64,000 bases of DNA from an uncultured Eubacteriales bacterium (lineage in GTDB: Bacteria; Bacillota; Clostridia; Oscillospirales; QAMX01), in contig CAJLFQ010000003.1 of the NCBI GenBank assembly GCA_905205975.1, positions 5,456 to 69,455 of the forward strand, read 5' to 3'. Shown piece after piece: positions 18,824-26,880 of this stretch. The notes beneath the pieces are model-generated. The model saw only the letters and a program-made list of their open reading frames with translations. It searched no databases and was not told where the DNA came from. The position numbers and the translations under genes are program-made. Position 1 is the first letter of the stretch, and every line of letters starts with the position of its first letter.

Positions 18824-19528
18824 ATGAGCGGCTATCGAAAATACTTTACCCTGAGCTATGATGACGGCGTGATTTGGGACATCCCGTTCCTGAAAATCAT
18901 CAATGACTGCGGTCTCAAAGCGACGTTCAATCTGAATTCGGGGCTTCTGGGTCAGAAAGTGGATATCACGCAGAACGGCATCACGTTCAACCACGACAAA
19001 GTCGACCCCGAACAGGTGCGGGCGCTTTACGCCGGGCATGAAATTGCCACGCATGCCGTCACGCACCCGAACCTTTGCAGCCTGTCGGATGAAGAAATCC
19101 GCGCGCAGATCTGCGGCGACCGCGAGGCGCTCTCCGCACTGGCTGGATATGACGTCTGTGGGCATGCCTATCCCGGCGGCGCATACGACGAGCGGGTGGC
19201 AGGGGTGCTGGCGCAATGCGGCATTCGATATGCGCGGACGATCGTGTCGACCCACTCGTTCGCCATGCCGAAAAATCTGATGATCTGGCACCCGACCTGT
19301 TACCATCAGGAGGATGTGCTGTTTGACCTGGCCGACGAATTTCTGCGCGCCGAACCTCGAGACAGCGATTTGCTGTTCTATGTCTGGGGCCACACCTATG
19401 AATTCAACATTTGGGACAGCTGGGACCGCATTCGCCGTTTCTGCGAAAAGATGGCTGGGCATTCGGACATTACATATGCCACCAACCTGGAGATCGCCGA
19501 ACGGGCAGCGGCCGGTAAAACGATTTAG
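18824..19528 (+). CDS. Polysaccharide deacetylase family protein
   Basis: A 234-residue NodB-type protein. The first motif FTLSYDDGVIWD carries the DD pair, HEIATHAVTHPNL carries the metal-binding HxxxH motif, and AYPGGAYD and FYVWGHTYEF complete the fold. There is no signal peptide, so it likely acts on cytoplasmic sugars or small amidated substrates rather than on the wall. The start is ATG at 18824 with GGAGGA 7 bases before; longer frames contain no good site. It lies 168 bases behind the GH92-like gene and is probably in the same transcript. Confidence 0.87.
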   Translation: MSGYRKYFTLSYDDGVIWDIPFLKIINDCGLKATFNLNSGLLGQKVDITQNGITFNHDKVDPEQVRALYAGHEIATHAVTHPNLCSLSDEEIRAQICGDREALSALAGYDVCGHAYPGGAYDERVAGVLAQCGIRYARTIVSTHSFAMPKNLMIWHPTCYHQEDVLFDLADEFLRAEPRDSDLLFYVWGHTYEFNIWDSWDRIRRFCEKMAGHSDITYATNLEIAERAAAGKTI

Positions 19529-19570
19529 CAGAAAAAAGCGGAAAATTCCAAAAAGCCCATCGTCCACCAC

Positions 19571-19599
19571 TTGACAAAAAATTGCTGGAATGGTATAAT
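19571..19599 (+). promoter_or_regulatory. Promoter of the T-box operon
   Basis: TTGACA (19571-19576), 17-base spacer, TATAAT (19594-19599); both boxes perfect. Confidence 0.9.
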
Positions 19600-19606
19600 A
19601 AATGCA

Positions 19607-19897
19607 TATATCGGATGCAGTGAACAAGAGGAGTAACCGCCTGAAACGATTCAGAGAAGGTGCGGCCGGTTTTCGCCGGGTGTGAGCCGCCCCATCGGGC
19701 AGGGCAGTGAAGGTCGCTTGTGAGCATTCTGTGCTGAACCGGCTGGTCGGCTGGTCGTAAGCGCAGGACGGGTGCTCCCGTTAACGGGCAGAGGTTTTTT
19801 GACCTTACTGAGTGTGCGGCGCTGCCGCAAATCTGGGTGGTACCGCGGGCTGATTTTCATGCGCCCGTCCCGAGCAATCGAGGACGGGCGCTTTTTT
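19607..19897 (+). promoter_or_regulatory. T-box leader, specifier GTC (valine)
   Basis: tRNA-sensing attenuator. Stem I base is ACAAG (19624-19628) with CTTGT (19716-19720). The loop-E side reads AGGAGTA; the distal part has AGAGA and GGTGTGA bulge motifs. On the 3' side of the specifier loop the eight bases GAAGGTCG align with GAAAGGCA of the Bacillus glyQS leader, putting the codon at GTC (Val), followed by a purine. The T-box core GGGTGGTACCGCGG is at 19835-19848; its UGGU bulge pairs with a tRNA whose discriminator is A, as in tRNA-Val, and argues against a Gly reading. A terminator (19861-19870 with 19882-19891) and T run close the leader. Confidence 0.93.
19861..19897 (+). terminator. 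Regulated terminator of the T-box
   Basis: A 10-bp perfect GC-rich stem GCGCCCGTCC/GGACGGGCGC with six T behind it. It would be replaced by the antiterminator when uncharged tRNA binds. Confidence 0.93.
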
Positions 19898-19984
19898 ATA
19901 TCTTTTTCTGCGCCATACCGCCGCTGCATCCGCCTGTCAATTCAAACGGTATGCACATGACTTATTTTGAGGGGGCTTGATTCT

Positions 19985-20542
19985 GTGTCTGACCATGTAA
20001 AGGAAATTGCCGTGCGGCTGAAAACCATGCGTGAAATTTCAGGCCTGACGGTAGAAGAAATGGGCGAACGCCTGACCATTACGGCGGCGGAATACGCCAG
20101 AATGGAGAGCGGCGAGATCGATATTCCGGTCAGCGTTCTTTGTGAAGCGGCTGATATCTTCGGCATTTCGGTGACTGAATTGCTGACGGGCGACCGCGCA
20201 AAACTGAAAATGTACTCCGTCGTCCGGAAAGGGCGCGGAATCGGCGTCGAACGAACGGCCGGCTATGACTATGCTTCTCTGGCACATGGCTTTGCAGAAC
20301 GGCGCGTTGAGCCGCTGCTTGTCACCATCGAACCAAAAGACGATTCGACGGCGCTGCACATGAATACCCATACCGGCCATGAATTTCACTATTGTCTGGA
20401 AGGCGAAATGCGCCTGTATATCGGCGGCCATGAACTGACCATTCACGAGGGTGACTCGGTCTACTTTGATTCCAAATACCCGCACGCGATGCGCGCGCTC
20501 AACGGAAAGCCTGTGAAGCTGGTCGTCATCGTTATCAAATAA
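19985..20542 (+). CDS. XRE family regulator with C-terminal cupin domain
   Basis: A 185-residue regulator: an N-terminal XRE helix-turn-helix (residues about 8-65, REISGLTVEEMGERLTI) and a C-terminal cupin (about 110-185, HTGHEFHYCLEGEMRLYIGG, then GDSVYFDSKYPHAM). The start is GTG at 19985, since GAGGGGGC lies 8 bases upstream and the product begins like its homologues (SDHVKEIAVRLK). It is the first gene behind the T-box and precedes an acyl-CoA synthetase by 33 bases. XRE-cupin proteins next to acyl-CoA ligases usually regulate them. Confidence 0.92.
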   Translation: MSDHVKEIAVRLKTMREISGLTVEEMGERLTITAAEYARMESGEIDIPVSVLCEAADIFGISVTELLTGDRAKLKMYSVVRKGRGIGVERTAGYDYASLAHGFAERRVEPLLVTIEPKDDSTALHMNTHTGHEFHYCLEGEMRLYIGGHELTIHEGDSVYFDSKYPHAMRALNGKPVKLVVIVIK

Positions 20543-20575
20543 AACACCCAAAAAACCACTTAGGCGAGGCTGAAT

Positions 20576-22234
20576 ATGCTGATTTCTAAATTCTGCGAGA
20601 CACAATTCTCTTCTTATGAAGACTTCAGGGATCGTTTCAAAATCAACGTCCCGGAGAACTTTAACTTTGCATACGACGTTGTCGATGAACTGGCGCGGAC
20701 AAAACCGGATGCACGGGCGCTGGTCTGGTGCGACGACAAAGGCAACGACAAAACGTTCACGTTTGCCGACATGAAGCGCCTGTCGGATCAGGCGGCCTCT
20801 CTGTTCACGTCGGACGGCATCCGGAAAGGCGACGTGGTCATGACGCTCCTGCGCAGCAAATACCAATACTGGATCTGTGCGCTGGCGCTGCATAAAATCG
20901 GTGCCGTTCTGCTGCCTGCCACGCATCAGCTGATGGCGAAAGACTTGGAATACCGGTTCCGTGCGGCTTCTGTTGCGGCGGTGGTGAGCATCGATGACGA
21001 GCGGCTGACCGCTGCGATCCGGCATGCGCAGGAAAACGCGCCGTCGCTGCGCAAAAAATATGTGGTCGGCCATGCGCCGGAAGGCTTCATCGACTTTGAC
21101 GCTGCATTGGCTGCGGCATCGCCGGATTTTCAGCGGCCAACCGGTGCAGAGGCGACAACGAACGAAGACCTGATGCTGATGTACTTCACCTCCGGAACGA
21201 CCGGTATGCCGAAAATGGTCGTTCACGATTTCCGGTATCCGCTCGGTCACATCCTGACGGCCAAATTCTGGCAGGATCTTCACCCCGGCGACCTGCATTT
21301 TACCCACGCGGATACGGGGTGGGCCAAGACGTCATGGGGGAAAATCTATGGCCAGTGGATCTGCGAAGCAGCGATCTTCGTCTACGACTACGAAAACAAA
21401 TTCAAACCGACCGATCTCCTGCGCGTCATCGAACAGCATAAAGTCACGGTTTTCTGTGCACCGCCGACGGTTTTCCGCTTCCTGATCAAGGCTGACATCG
21501 AGCATTATGACCTCTCCTGTCTGCGCCATTGCTGCATCGCGGGCGAACCGCTCAACGCCGAAGTCTACAATAAATGGAAAGAAATTACCGGGCTGGAGCT
21601 GCGCGAGGGGTTTGGCCAGTCGGAAACCTGCGTTCTGATTGCAACGTTCCCGTGGATTGCGGCGAAGCCCGGCTCTACGGGGCGCCCAAGTCCGCATTTC
21701 AATGTGAAATTGCTGGGCGGCGACGGGAAAGAAGTCGAACCCGGCGATGAAGGGGAAATCTGTATCGACATCTCCCATGGCCGGCCGGCCGGTCTGACCT
21801 GCGGATATTATCATGATCCGCTCAAAACCGCAGAAATCATGTATGACGGCTGGTATCACACCGGCGATATGGCATGGATGGATGAAGACGGATACCTCTG
21901 GTTTGTCGGCCGCGCAGACGATGTGATCAAATCCTCCGGTTACCGCATCGGGCCGTTTGAAGTCGAAAGCGCGCTGCTGGAGCATCCGAGCGTCCTGGAA
22001 GCGGCGATTACGGCGGTGCCGGACAGTGAACGCGGCCAGATCGTGAAAGCGACGGTTGTCCTTGTCCAGGGAACCGTTCCGTCTGACGCACTGAAAAAAG
22101 AACTGCAGGATCACGTCAAACGCACAACCGCGCCGTACAAGTATCCGCGGATCATTGAATTTGTCGAGGAGATCCCGAAGACGTTCAGCGGGAAGATCAA
22201 ACGTGCGGAGATCCGCAGCAAGGATAAACGCTGA
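20576..22234 (+). CDS. AMP-forming acyl-CoA synthetase
   Basis: A 552-residue adenylate-forming ligase. It has the P-loop YFTSGTTGMPK, the YxxTE-equivalent GFGQSET, the hinge region GRADDVIKSSGYRIGP and the C-terminal catalytic lysine motif PKTFSGKIKR. It fits medium-chain or branched short-chain acyl-CoA synthetases rather than acetyl-CoA synthetase. The T-box with a valine codon upstream suggests its product feeds valine synthesis, for instance isobutyryl-CoA. That role is inference, the enzyme class is firm. Confidence 0.92.
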   Translation: MLISKFCETQFSSYEDFRDRFKINVPENFNFAYDVVDELARTKPDARALVWCDDKGNDKTFTFADMKRLSDQAASLFTSDGIRKGDVVMTLLRSKYQYWICALALHKIGAVLLPATHQLMAKDLEYRFRAASVAAVVSIDDERLTAAIRHAQENAPSLRKKYVVGHAPEGFIDFDAALAAASPDFQRPTGAEATTNEDLMLMYFTSGTTGMPKMVVHDFRYPLGHILTAKFWQDLHPGDLHFTHADTGWAKTSWGKIYGQWICEAAIFVYDYENKFKPTDLLRVIEQHKVTVFCAPPTVFRFLIKADIEHYDLSCLRHCCIAGEPLNAEVYNKWKEITGLELREGFGQSETCVLIATFPWIAAKPGSTGRPSPHFNVKLLGGDGKEVEPGDEGEICIDISHGRPAGLTCGYYHDPLKTAEIMYDGWYHTGDMAWMDEDGYLWFVGRADDVIKSSGYRIGPFEVESALLEHPSVLEAAITAVPDSERGQIVKATVVLVQGTVPSDALKKELQDHVKRTTAPYKYPRIIEFVEEIPKTFSGKIKRAEIRSKDKR

Positions 22235-22552
22235 CGGAAGAATACAAAGCGTATTACATTGCGAGAACAGATTCCTGAAAGTAATACGCTCTTCCAGAAA
22301 TTGTGCAATATGACGAACAAGGCGCAAACCAAGCAGCGTTTCAGCGGCTGAATCCGATGAAACGCTGCTTGGTTCTGTGTTGGAAACCTGCCGGAAGGGC
22401 AGAAAACGCTGTTCCGCGAGGCCGTTGGCCGGCCAAAACATATCCGGCCAAATCGCTGAATATGCTGGAATCACAGGGGGTATTGCTGGGCTACTTTGGA
22501 CAAGAAAGCTGGAATTCATAAAACTTTAATGGATATGGTAGTATGACCGCTC
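22235..22552. other. Intergenic DNA with two long hairpins
   Basis: No gene is convincing here. A 10-bp stem (AGCGTATTAC at 22248-22257 with 22281-22290) may weakly terminate the acyl-CoA synthetase transcript. A second, perfect 17-bp stem is listed separately at 22327-22374. Neither has a T tract. Short open frames in this stretch lack ribosome binding sites. Confidence 0.5.
22327..22374. repeat. Perfect 17-bp inverted repeat
   Basis: Arms 22327-22343 and 22358-22374 are exactly complementary with a 14-base loop. Without a T run it is not a standard terminator; it may act as a 3' stabilising hairpin or a repeated extragenic element. Confidence 0.8.
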
Positions 22553-22581
22553 TTGACAAAGTGCCCCAAATAAAATATCAT
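22553..22581 (+). promoter_or_regulatory. Promoter of the dual-permease sugar cluster
   Basis: TTGACA (22553-22558), 17-base spacer, TATCAT (22576-22581). It would give a leader of about 220 bases before the first gene. Confidence 0.75.
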
Positions 22582-22629
22582 ATAGGTAGAGTCTATTGGG
22601 CTATTTTACGATGCAATGTCGAAAAAAGA

Positions 22630-22735
22630 GGCATTTGTGCCGAAAAGAGATGCATTCGAGAGTTTGCACCTGTGTTCACGGGTGCAATCTTTCGAATTAT
22701 TCCCTTTTTCGGATAGGGCAAAATACACAAATGCC
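22630..22735 (+). ncRNA. Structured leader RNA, candidate cis-regulatory element
   Basis: Nested helices can be read directly: P1 GGCATTTGTG with CACAAATGCC (22630-22639/22726-22735), P2 CCGAAAA with TTTTCGG (22640-22646/22706-22712), P3 ATTCGA with TCGAAT (22654-22659/22692-22697), P4 TTGCACC with GGTGCAA (22664-22670/22681-22687). A 13-base bulge (22713-22725) and an internal loop remain unpaired. It matches no riboswitch family I recognise. It lies in the leader of the sugar cluster, 74 bases before the first start codon, and no terminator follows it, so any control would be at translation or RNA stability. Confidence 0.55.
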
Positions 22736-22808
22736 ATTTGAGACTGCCGCGGGTCGGCGGAATCGCAAAAAGTCCCAGGAAGTTATCCTGTAAGGAAAGG
22801 GTGGAAGC

Positions 22809-25800
22809 ATGCGGAGGTTTACCAGAAACGGCGAAAGCCGGAAAGTCTTCGCCAAAGCAGGCAGATCCTTCACGCGAAGCGTGGAAGTTTTGCTTGCCGC
22901 AGTGATGCTCGTGTCCGTGATGGCGGGAGCCTTGACGGCCCGTGCAGACGAGACCGAGGGAATCGGAGCGGTTGACAAAACCGTGACCTCGAGCAATTTC
23001 AAAGAAGGCTCCTACAGCGCATACCAGAACGAGCACGCCGACAAACCCCTCTATCAGGGGGAGGATATCATTATCCCGGCTGCCGACTACACTGACACGA
23101 ATACAAACATCAAAGTTTTTGACGAATACGAGGGCGTCAAAAACGCGGTGCTCCTGAAGGACACCTCAAAGGAGCAGGAAGAAGACGAGAGCCATGGCGA
23201 ATCCTCCGCGGATGGCAGCCTGGAGCTCAAGGAATATGACAAGGCCTATGTCACCTACAAAGTCAATATTCCGCAGTCTGCGATGTACGAGATCTACTTC
23301 AAGTATTTCCCGATTGAAGGCAAGGGCACTGAAATCGAACGTGAAATCATGATCGATGGCGCCTACCCCTTTAATGAAGCGACCTACCTGGCTTTCTCCC
23401 GCATCTGGCAGGATACGGAAAAGGTCGGCACCGTCTTTGACACCGCCGGCAATGAAATCCGCCCCACCACGCAGGAAGCGCCGGAATGGACCGTGAAATA
23501 TCTGAACGATGATCGCGGCTACTTCTTCAAATCGTTCCGCTTCTATCTGGAAGCCGGCGAACATGAACTCAAGATCCTTTCCGTCAAAGAGCCGATGCTC
23601 CTTGCGGAAATCGGTCTCGGCATGAAAGACGAACCGCGGCCCTATGCGGAAGTCAAGGCCGAATACGAATCCAAAGGCTACCAGATGACCACCGGTCAAA
23701 GCGTGAAGATCGAAGCGGAAGACACGTTCCAGAAGAGCGCTTCTTCCCTCTACCCGTATCACAGCCGCGCCTCCGTCAGCACGACGGGCGTCTCCGGCAA
23801 ATTTACCTATGACCATACGCAGGTCAACGTCATCGGCGGCGAACGCTGGGAGACGGCCGGCCAGTGGATTTCCTGGAAGATCACAGTCCCGGAAACCGGT
23901 CTGTACAACATCTCGGCGCGCGGCCGCCAGAACGTCAACAAGAGCATGACATCCGGCCGCTGCCTGCGCATCGACGGTGAAATCCCGTTTGCAGAAGCGG
24001 AAAACTGCGGCTTCTTCTACAGCGCGGATTTCCGGATGTACACACTGGGCGATGAAGAAGTCGGCGAACCGTTCCTCTTCTATTTTGAAGCCGGCCGCGA
24101 ATACACGATGTCCCTGCAGGTCAACCTGGGTGTCATCGAAGATCTGGCCCGCCGCCTGGATAACTCCGTGACCGAACTCATGACGGTTTACCGCCGCCTG
24201 CTGATGCTCATCGGCGCAACGCCGGATAAAGAGCGCGACTACGACTTCAAACAGGCGATGCCGAACGAGCTGAAAACCATGGCCGTTCAGGCGGACGAAC
24301 TGGATTCCATTCTGAACGATATGCTTGAGGCGACCGGCGAGCGCAACTCGGATATGGCCGTTCTGGAACGTACCTCGAGACGTCTGAGAACCATGTCGGC
24401 GCACGAGCATACCATCGCCAAAAACTTTACGCAGTTCAAGAGTGATGTTTCGGCCATTGCAAACTGGATTCTTGACCTGAACTACCAGCCCCTCGAGCTG
24501 GACTATTTCCTAATCACTTCGCCAGAAGAAAAACTGCCGAAGGCCAACGCCGGCTTCTTTGCAGGCATCGGCCATGAGCTGCGCCTCTTCATCTCTTCGT
24601 TCACGACGGACTACACGTCAGTCGGTGCGGAAGTTTCCGCGGACGAAGCGGTGACTGTCTGGTTCGCCCCGGGCAATACGGCCGGTCAGGTCGTCGGCGG
24701 CGGCCGTGAACAGGCACAGATCCTGAAGCAGATGATCGATGACGACTTCACCGTCAATCACCCGGATGTCCCGGTCAACCTCCAGCTGATCGACCTGAGC
24801 GCACTGCTGCCGGCAACGCTGGCTGGCAAAGGCCCGGACGTCGCACTGCAAGTCGCGGGTACCAACCCGGTTCAGTACGCCATGCGCGGCGCCGTCGTCG
24901 ACCTGGCGCAGTTCAGCGACTATCAGGAAGTCGCCAAACGGTTCTTCCCGAGCTCGCTGGTTCAGTTCCAGTATCTGCAGGGCGTCTACGCACTGCCGGA
25001 AACGCAGACCTATCAGGTGATGTTCTACAGAACCGATATTATGGAAGAACTGGGTCTGGAAGTTCCGCAGACGTGGGCCGATGTCTACGACATCATTCCG
25101 GAACTGCAGAACAACTACATGAACTTCGGTTTCCCGGCCAACACAAACAACTACTACACGCTGCTCTATCAGAACGGCGGCTCTCTCTACCGCGGCGAAG
25201 GCGAAACGCTCGGCTATGCGACCAACCTCGACTCGCAGACGGCTGTTGAATCCTTCATCTCCTACGTCGATATGTACCGCAGCTATAAGCTGGATATTCA
25301 GATCGACTTCCAGAACCGCTTCAGAACCGGTGAAGTTCCGATCGGTGTCGCCGACTTTACGACGGTGAACGCCCTGAGCGTTACGGCGCCGGAAATCCGC
25401 GGCCTGTGGAGCTTCGCGCTGGTTCCGGGTACGGAACGCACCGATGAAAACGGCAACACCTTCATTGACCGTTCTGTCGCAACAAGCGGTAACGGCTGTA
25501 TCATCCTGAAGAAATCCAAACACCCGGAAAAGGCGTGGGAATTCATCAAGTGGTGGACATCCGACACGGCGCAGACCCGTTACTGTCTCGAAGTCGAAGC
25601 AACGATGGGTGTTGCAGCCCGTATCCCGTCGGCCAACATCAACGTCATGTACAACCAGGCGTGGTCGACCGACGATTATAAGATGCTGATGGCGCAGCGT
25701 GCATGGGCGAAGGGTATTCCGGAAGTTCCGGGCGGCTACTACACGACCCGTCACATGGATAACGCCTTCAACCGCACCTACACCAACAAAACAGACCCGC

Positions 25801-25898
25801 GTGAAACCCTGCTCGACTATATTGATGACATCAATGCTGAGCTGACCAAAAAGCGTGCTGAAATGGGCATCATTACCGCCGATCAGATTACTAAGTAA
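22809..25898 (+). CDS. Giant extracellular solute-binding protein with N-terminal carbohydrate-binding-like domains
   Basis: A 1029-residue exported protein. A signal peptide with hydrophobic core VLLAAVMLVSVMAGALTA ends near ARA-D at about residue 46; no lipobox cysteine is seen. Two beta-rich modules (about residues 60-285 and 290-450, each with an AMYEIYFKYF- or GLYNISARGR-like strand) resemble carbohydrate-binding modules. A helical linker (about 450-590) leads to a family 1 solute-binding domain (about 600-1029; GKGPDVALQVAGTNPV, YALPETQTYQVMFYR, HPEKAWEFIKWWTS). It probably captures a polysaccharide-derived sugar for the permeases that follow. The ATG follows GGAAAGGGTGG. Confidence 0.88.
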   Translation: MRRFTRNGESRKVFAKAGRSFTRSVEVLLAAVMLVSVMAGALTARADETEGIGAVDKTVTSSNFKEGSYSAYQNEHADKPLYQGEDIIIPAADYTDTNTNIKVFDEYEGVKNAVLLKDTSKEQEEDESHGESSADGSLELKEYDKAYVTYKVNIPQSAMYEIYFKYFPIEGKGTEIEREIMIDGAYPFNEATYLAFSRIWQDTEKVGTVFDTAGNEIRPTTQEAPEWTVKYLNDDRGYFFKSFRFYLEAGEHELKILSVKEPMLLAEIGLGMKDEPRPYAEVKAEYESKGYQMTTGQSVKIEAEDTFQKSASSLYPYHSRASVSTTGVSGKFTYDHTQVNVIGGERWETAGQWISWKITVPETGLYNISARGRQNVNKSMTSGRCLRIDGEIPFAEAENCGFFYSADFRMYTLGDEEVGEPFLFYFEAGREYTMSLQVNLGVIEDLARRLDNSVTELMTVYRRLLMLIGATPDKERDYDFKQAMPNELKTMAVQADELDSILNDMLEATGERNSDMAVLERTSRRLRTMSAHEHTIAKNFTQFKSDVSAIANWILDLNYQPLELDYFLITSPEEKLPKANAGFFAGIGHELRLFISSFTTDYTSVGAEVSADEAVTVWFAPGNTAGQVVGGGREQAQILKQMIDDDFTVNHPDVPVNLQLIDLSALLPATLAGKGPDVALQVAGTNPVQYAMRGAVVDLAQFSDYQEVAKRFFPSSLVQFQYLQGVYALPETQTYQVMFYRTDIMEELGLEVPQTWADVYDIIPELQNNYMNFGFPANTNNYYTLLYQNGGSLYRGEGETLGYATNLDSQTAVESFISYVDMYRSYKLDIQIDFQNRFRTGEVPIGVADFTTVNALSVTAPEIRGLWSFALVPGTERTDENGNTFIDRSVATSGNGCIILKKSKHPEKAWEFIKWWTSDTAQTRYCLEVEATMGVAARIPSANINVMYNQAWSTDDYKMLMAQRAWAKGIPEVPGGYYTTRHMDNAFNRTYTNKTDPRETLLDYIDDINAELTKKRAEMGIITADQITK

Positions 25899-25912
25899 AG
25901 GAGGACGAGTCC
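25897..25912 (+). promoter_or_regulatory. Ribosome binding site with GGAC-GA-GTCC hairpin
   Basis: AAAGGAGGACGAGTCC directly precedes the TTG start of the first permease. Nearly the same 16 bases recur at 27777-27792 before the NHL-repeat gene. Confidence 0.6.
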
Positions 25913-26878
25913 TTGGCTGAAATCAACAAAACCGCCGGTGCGGCTCCAGCAAAGAATTCTGCGCTGAAGAACATCGGTAAGTACTTCCAGTTCAAGTTCG
26001 GAGAGATGAAGAAAGCCCGTGCATATTACCTCTTCCTCCTTCCGTACGCCTTGATCTTCACGACATTTACGGTCATTCCGGTTGTCGTGTCGGTCGGTCT
26101 CAGCTTTACGTCGTTCAATATGATTCAGGCGCCCCGCTTCATATTCATCGACAACTACTACCAGCTCTTCATGGTCGACGACCTGTTCCTGACCGCCATC
26201 AAGAACACCATCGTCTTCTCGGCGATTACAGGTCCTGTCGGCTACCTGATGTGCCTCTGCTTCGCATGGCTGATCAACGAAATGCCGCCGAAGATCCGTG
26301 CCGTCATGACACTGCTCTTCTATGCACCGGCTATTTCGGGCAACAGCTACGTCATCTTCTCGTTCCTCTTCTCCGCCGATGAATACGGCTTCCTGAACTC
26401 CCGGCTTCTGAACTGGGGCTTCATCAATGAAGCAATCCCTTGGCTGAAGAGTGAGAAAACCATTCCGGCCTGCGTCATCGTGGTTATTCTGTGGCTCTCG
26501 CTTGGTACCGGCTTCCTTTCCCTGATCGCCGGTCTCCAGAGCGTCGACCATGAACTCTACGAAGCCGGCGCAATTGACGGCATCCGCAACCGCTGGCAGG
26601 AGCTGTGGTTCATCACGCTGCCTTCCATGAAAGAACATTTGATGTTCGCCGCTGTCATGAGCATCACGGGTTCCTTCGGTATGGGCGCAGTCATCACATC
26701 CCTTGTCGGCTTCCCGAGCCCGAACTATTCCGCACATACCATTGTCCACCACCTGGAGGACTATGGTAATACAAGGTTTGAAATGGGCTATGCCTCCGCG
26801 ATTGCAACGCTGCTGTTCCTGCTGATGGTCGGCGCGAACCAGCTTGTTCAGAAACTCCTCAGAAAGGTTGGTACCTGA
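25913..26878 (+). CDS. Sugar ABC transporter permease, MalF type (first pair)
   Basis: A 321-residue inner-membrane permease with six helices. The EAA loop reads YEAGAIDGIRNRWQELWFITLP, the coupling site for the ATPase. The start is TTG at 25913 behind AGGAGG; the product begins LAEINKTAGAAPAK. It lies 14 bases after the solute-binding protein gene and pairs with the MalG-type gene 2 bases downstream. No ATP-binding subunit is encoded in the cluster, so a shared MsmX-like ATPase is probably used. Confidence 0.92.
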   Translation: MAEINKTAGAAPAKNSALKNIGKYFQFKFGEMKKARAYYLFLLPYALIFTTFTVIPVVVSVGLSFTSFNMIQAPRFIFIDNYYQLFMVDDLFLTAIKNTIVFSAITGPVGYLMCLCFAWLINEMPPKIRAVMTLLFYAPAISGNSYVIFSFLFSADEYGFLNSRLLNWGFINEAIPWLKSEKTIPACVIVVILWLSLGTGFLSLIAGLQSVDHELYEAGAIDGIRNRWQELWFITLPSMKEHLMFAAVMSITGSFGMGAVITSLVGFPSPNYSAHTIVHHLEDYGNTRFEMGYASAIATLLFLLMVGANQLVQKLLRKVGT

Positions 26879-26880
26879 TC

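Noticed and set aside
19712..19716. Glycine (GGT) as specifier codon of the T-box
   Set aside because: The reading would leave a C after the codon, disagrees by one base with the glyQS alignment, and tRNA-Gly usually has discriminator U, which does not fit the UGGU bulge.
22303..22521. 72-codon frame between the acyl-CoA synthetase and the sugar cluster
   Set aside because: No ribosome binding site, and it crosses the perfect 17-bp hairpin.
22713..22725. c-di-GMP riboswitch suggested by AGGGCAAA
   Set aside because: The remaining conserved parts of the c-di-GMP-I aptamer are absent and the helices differ.
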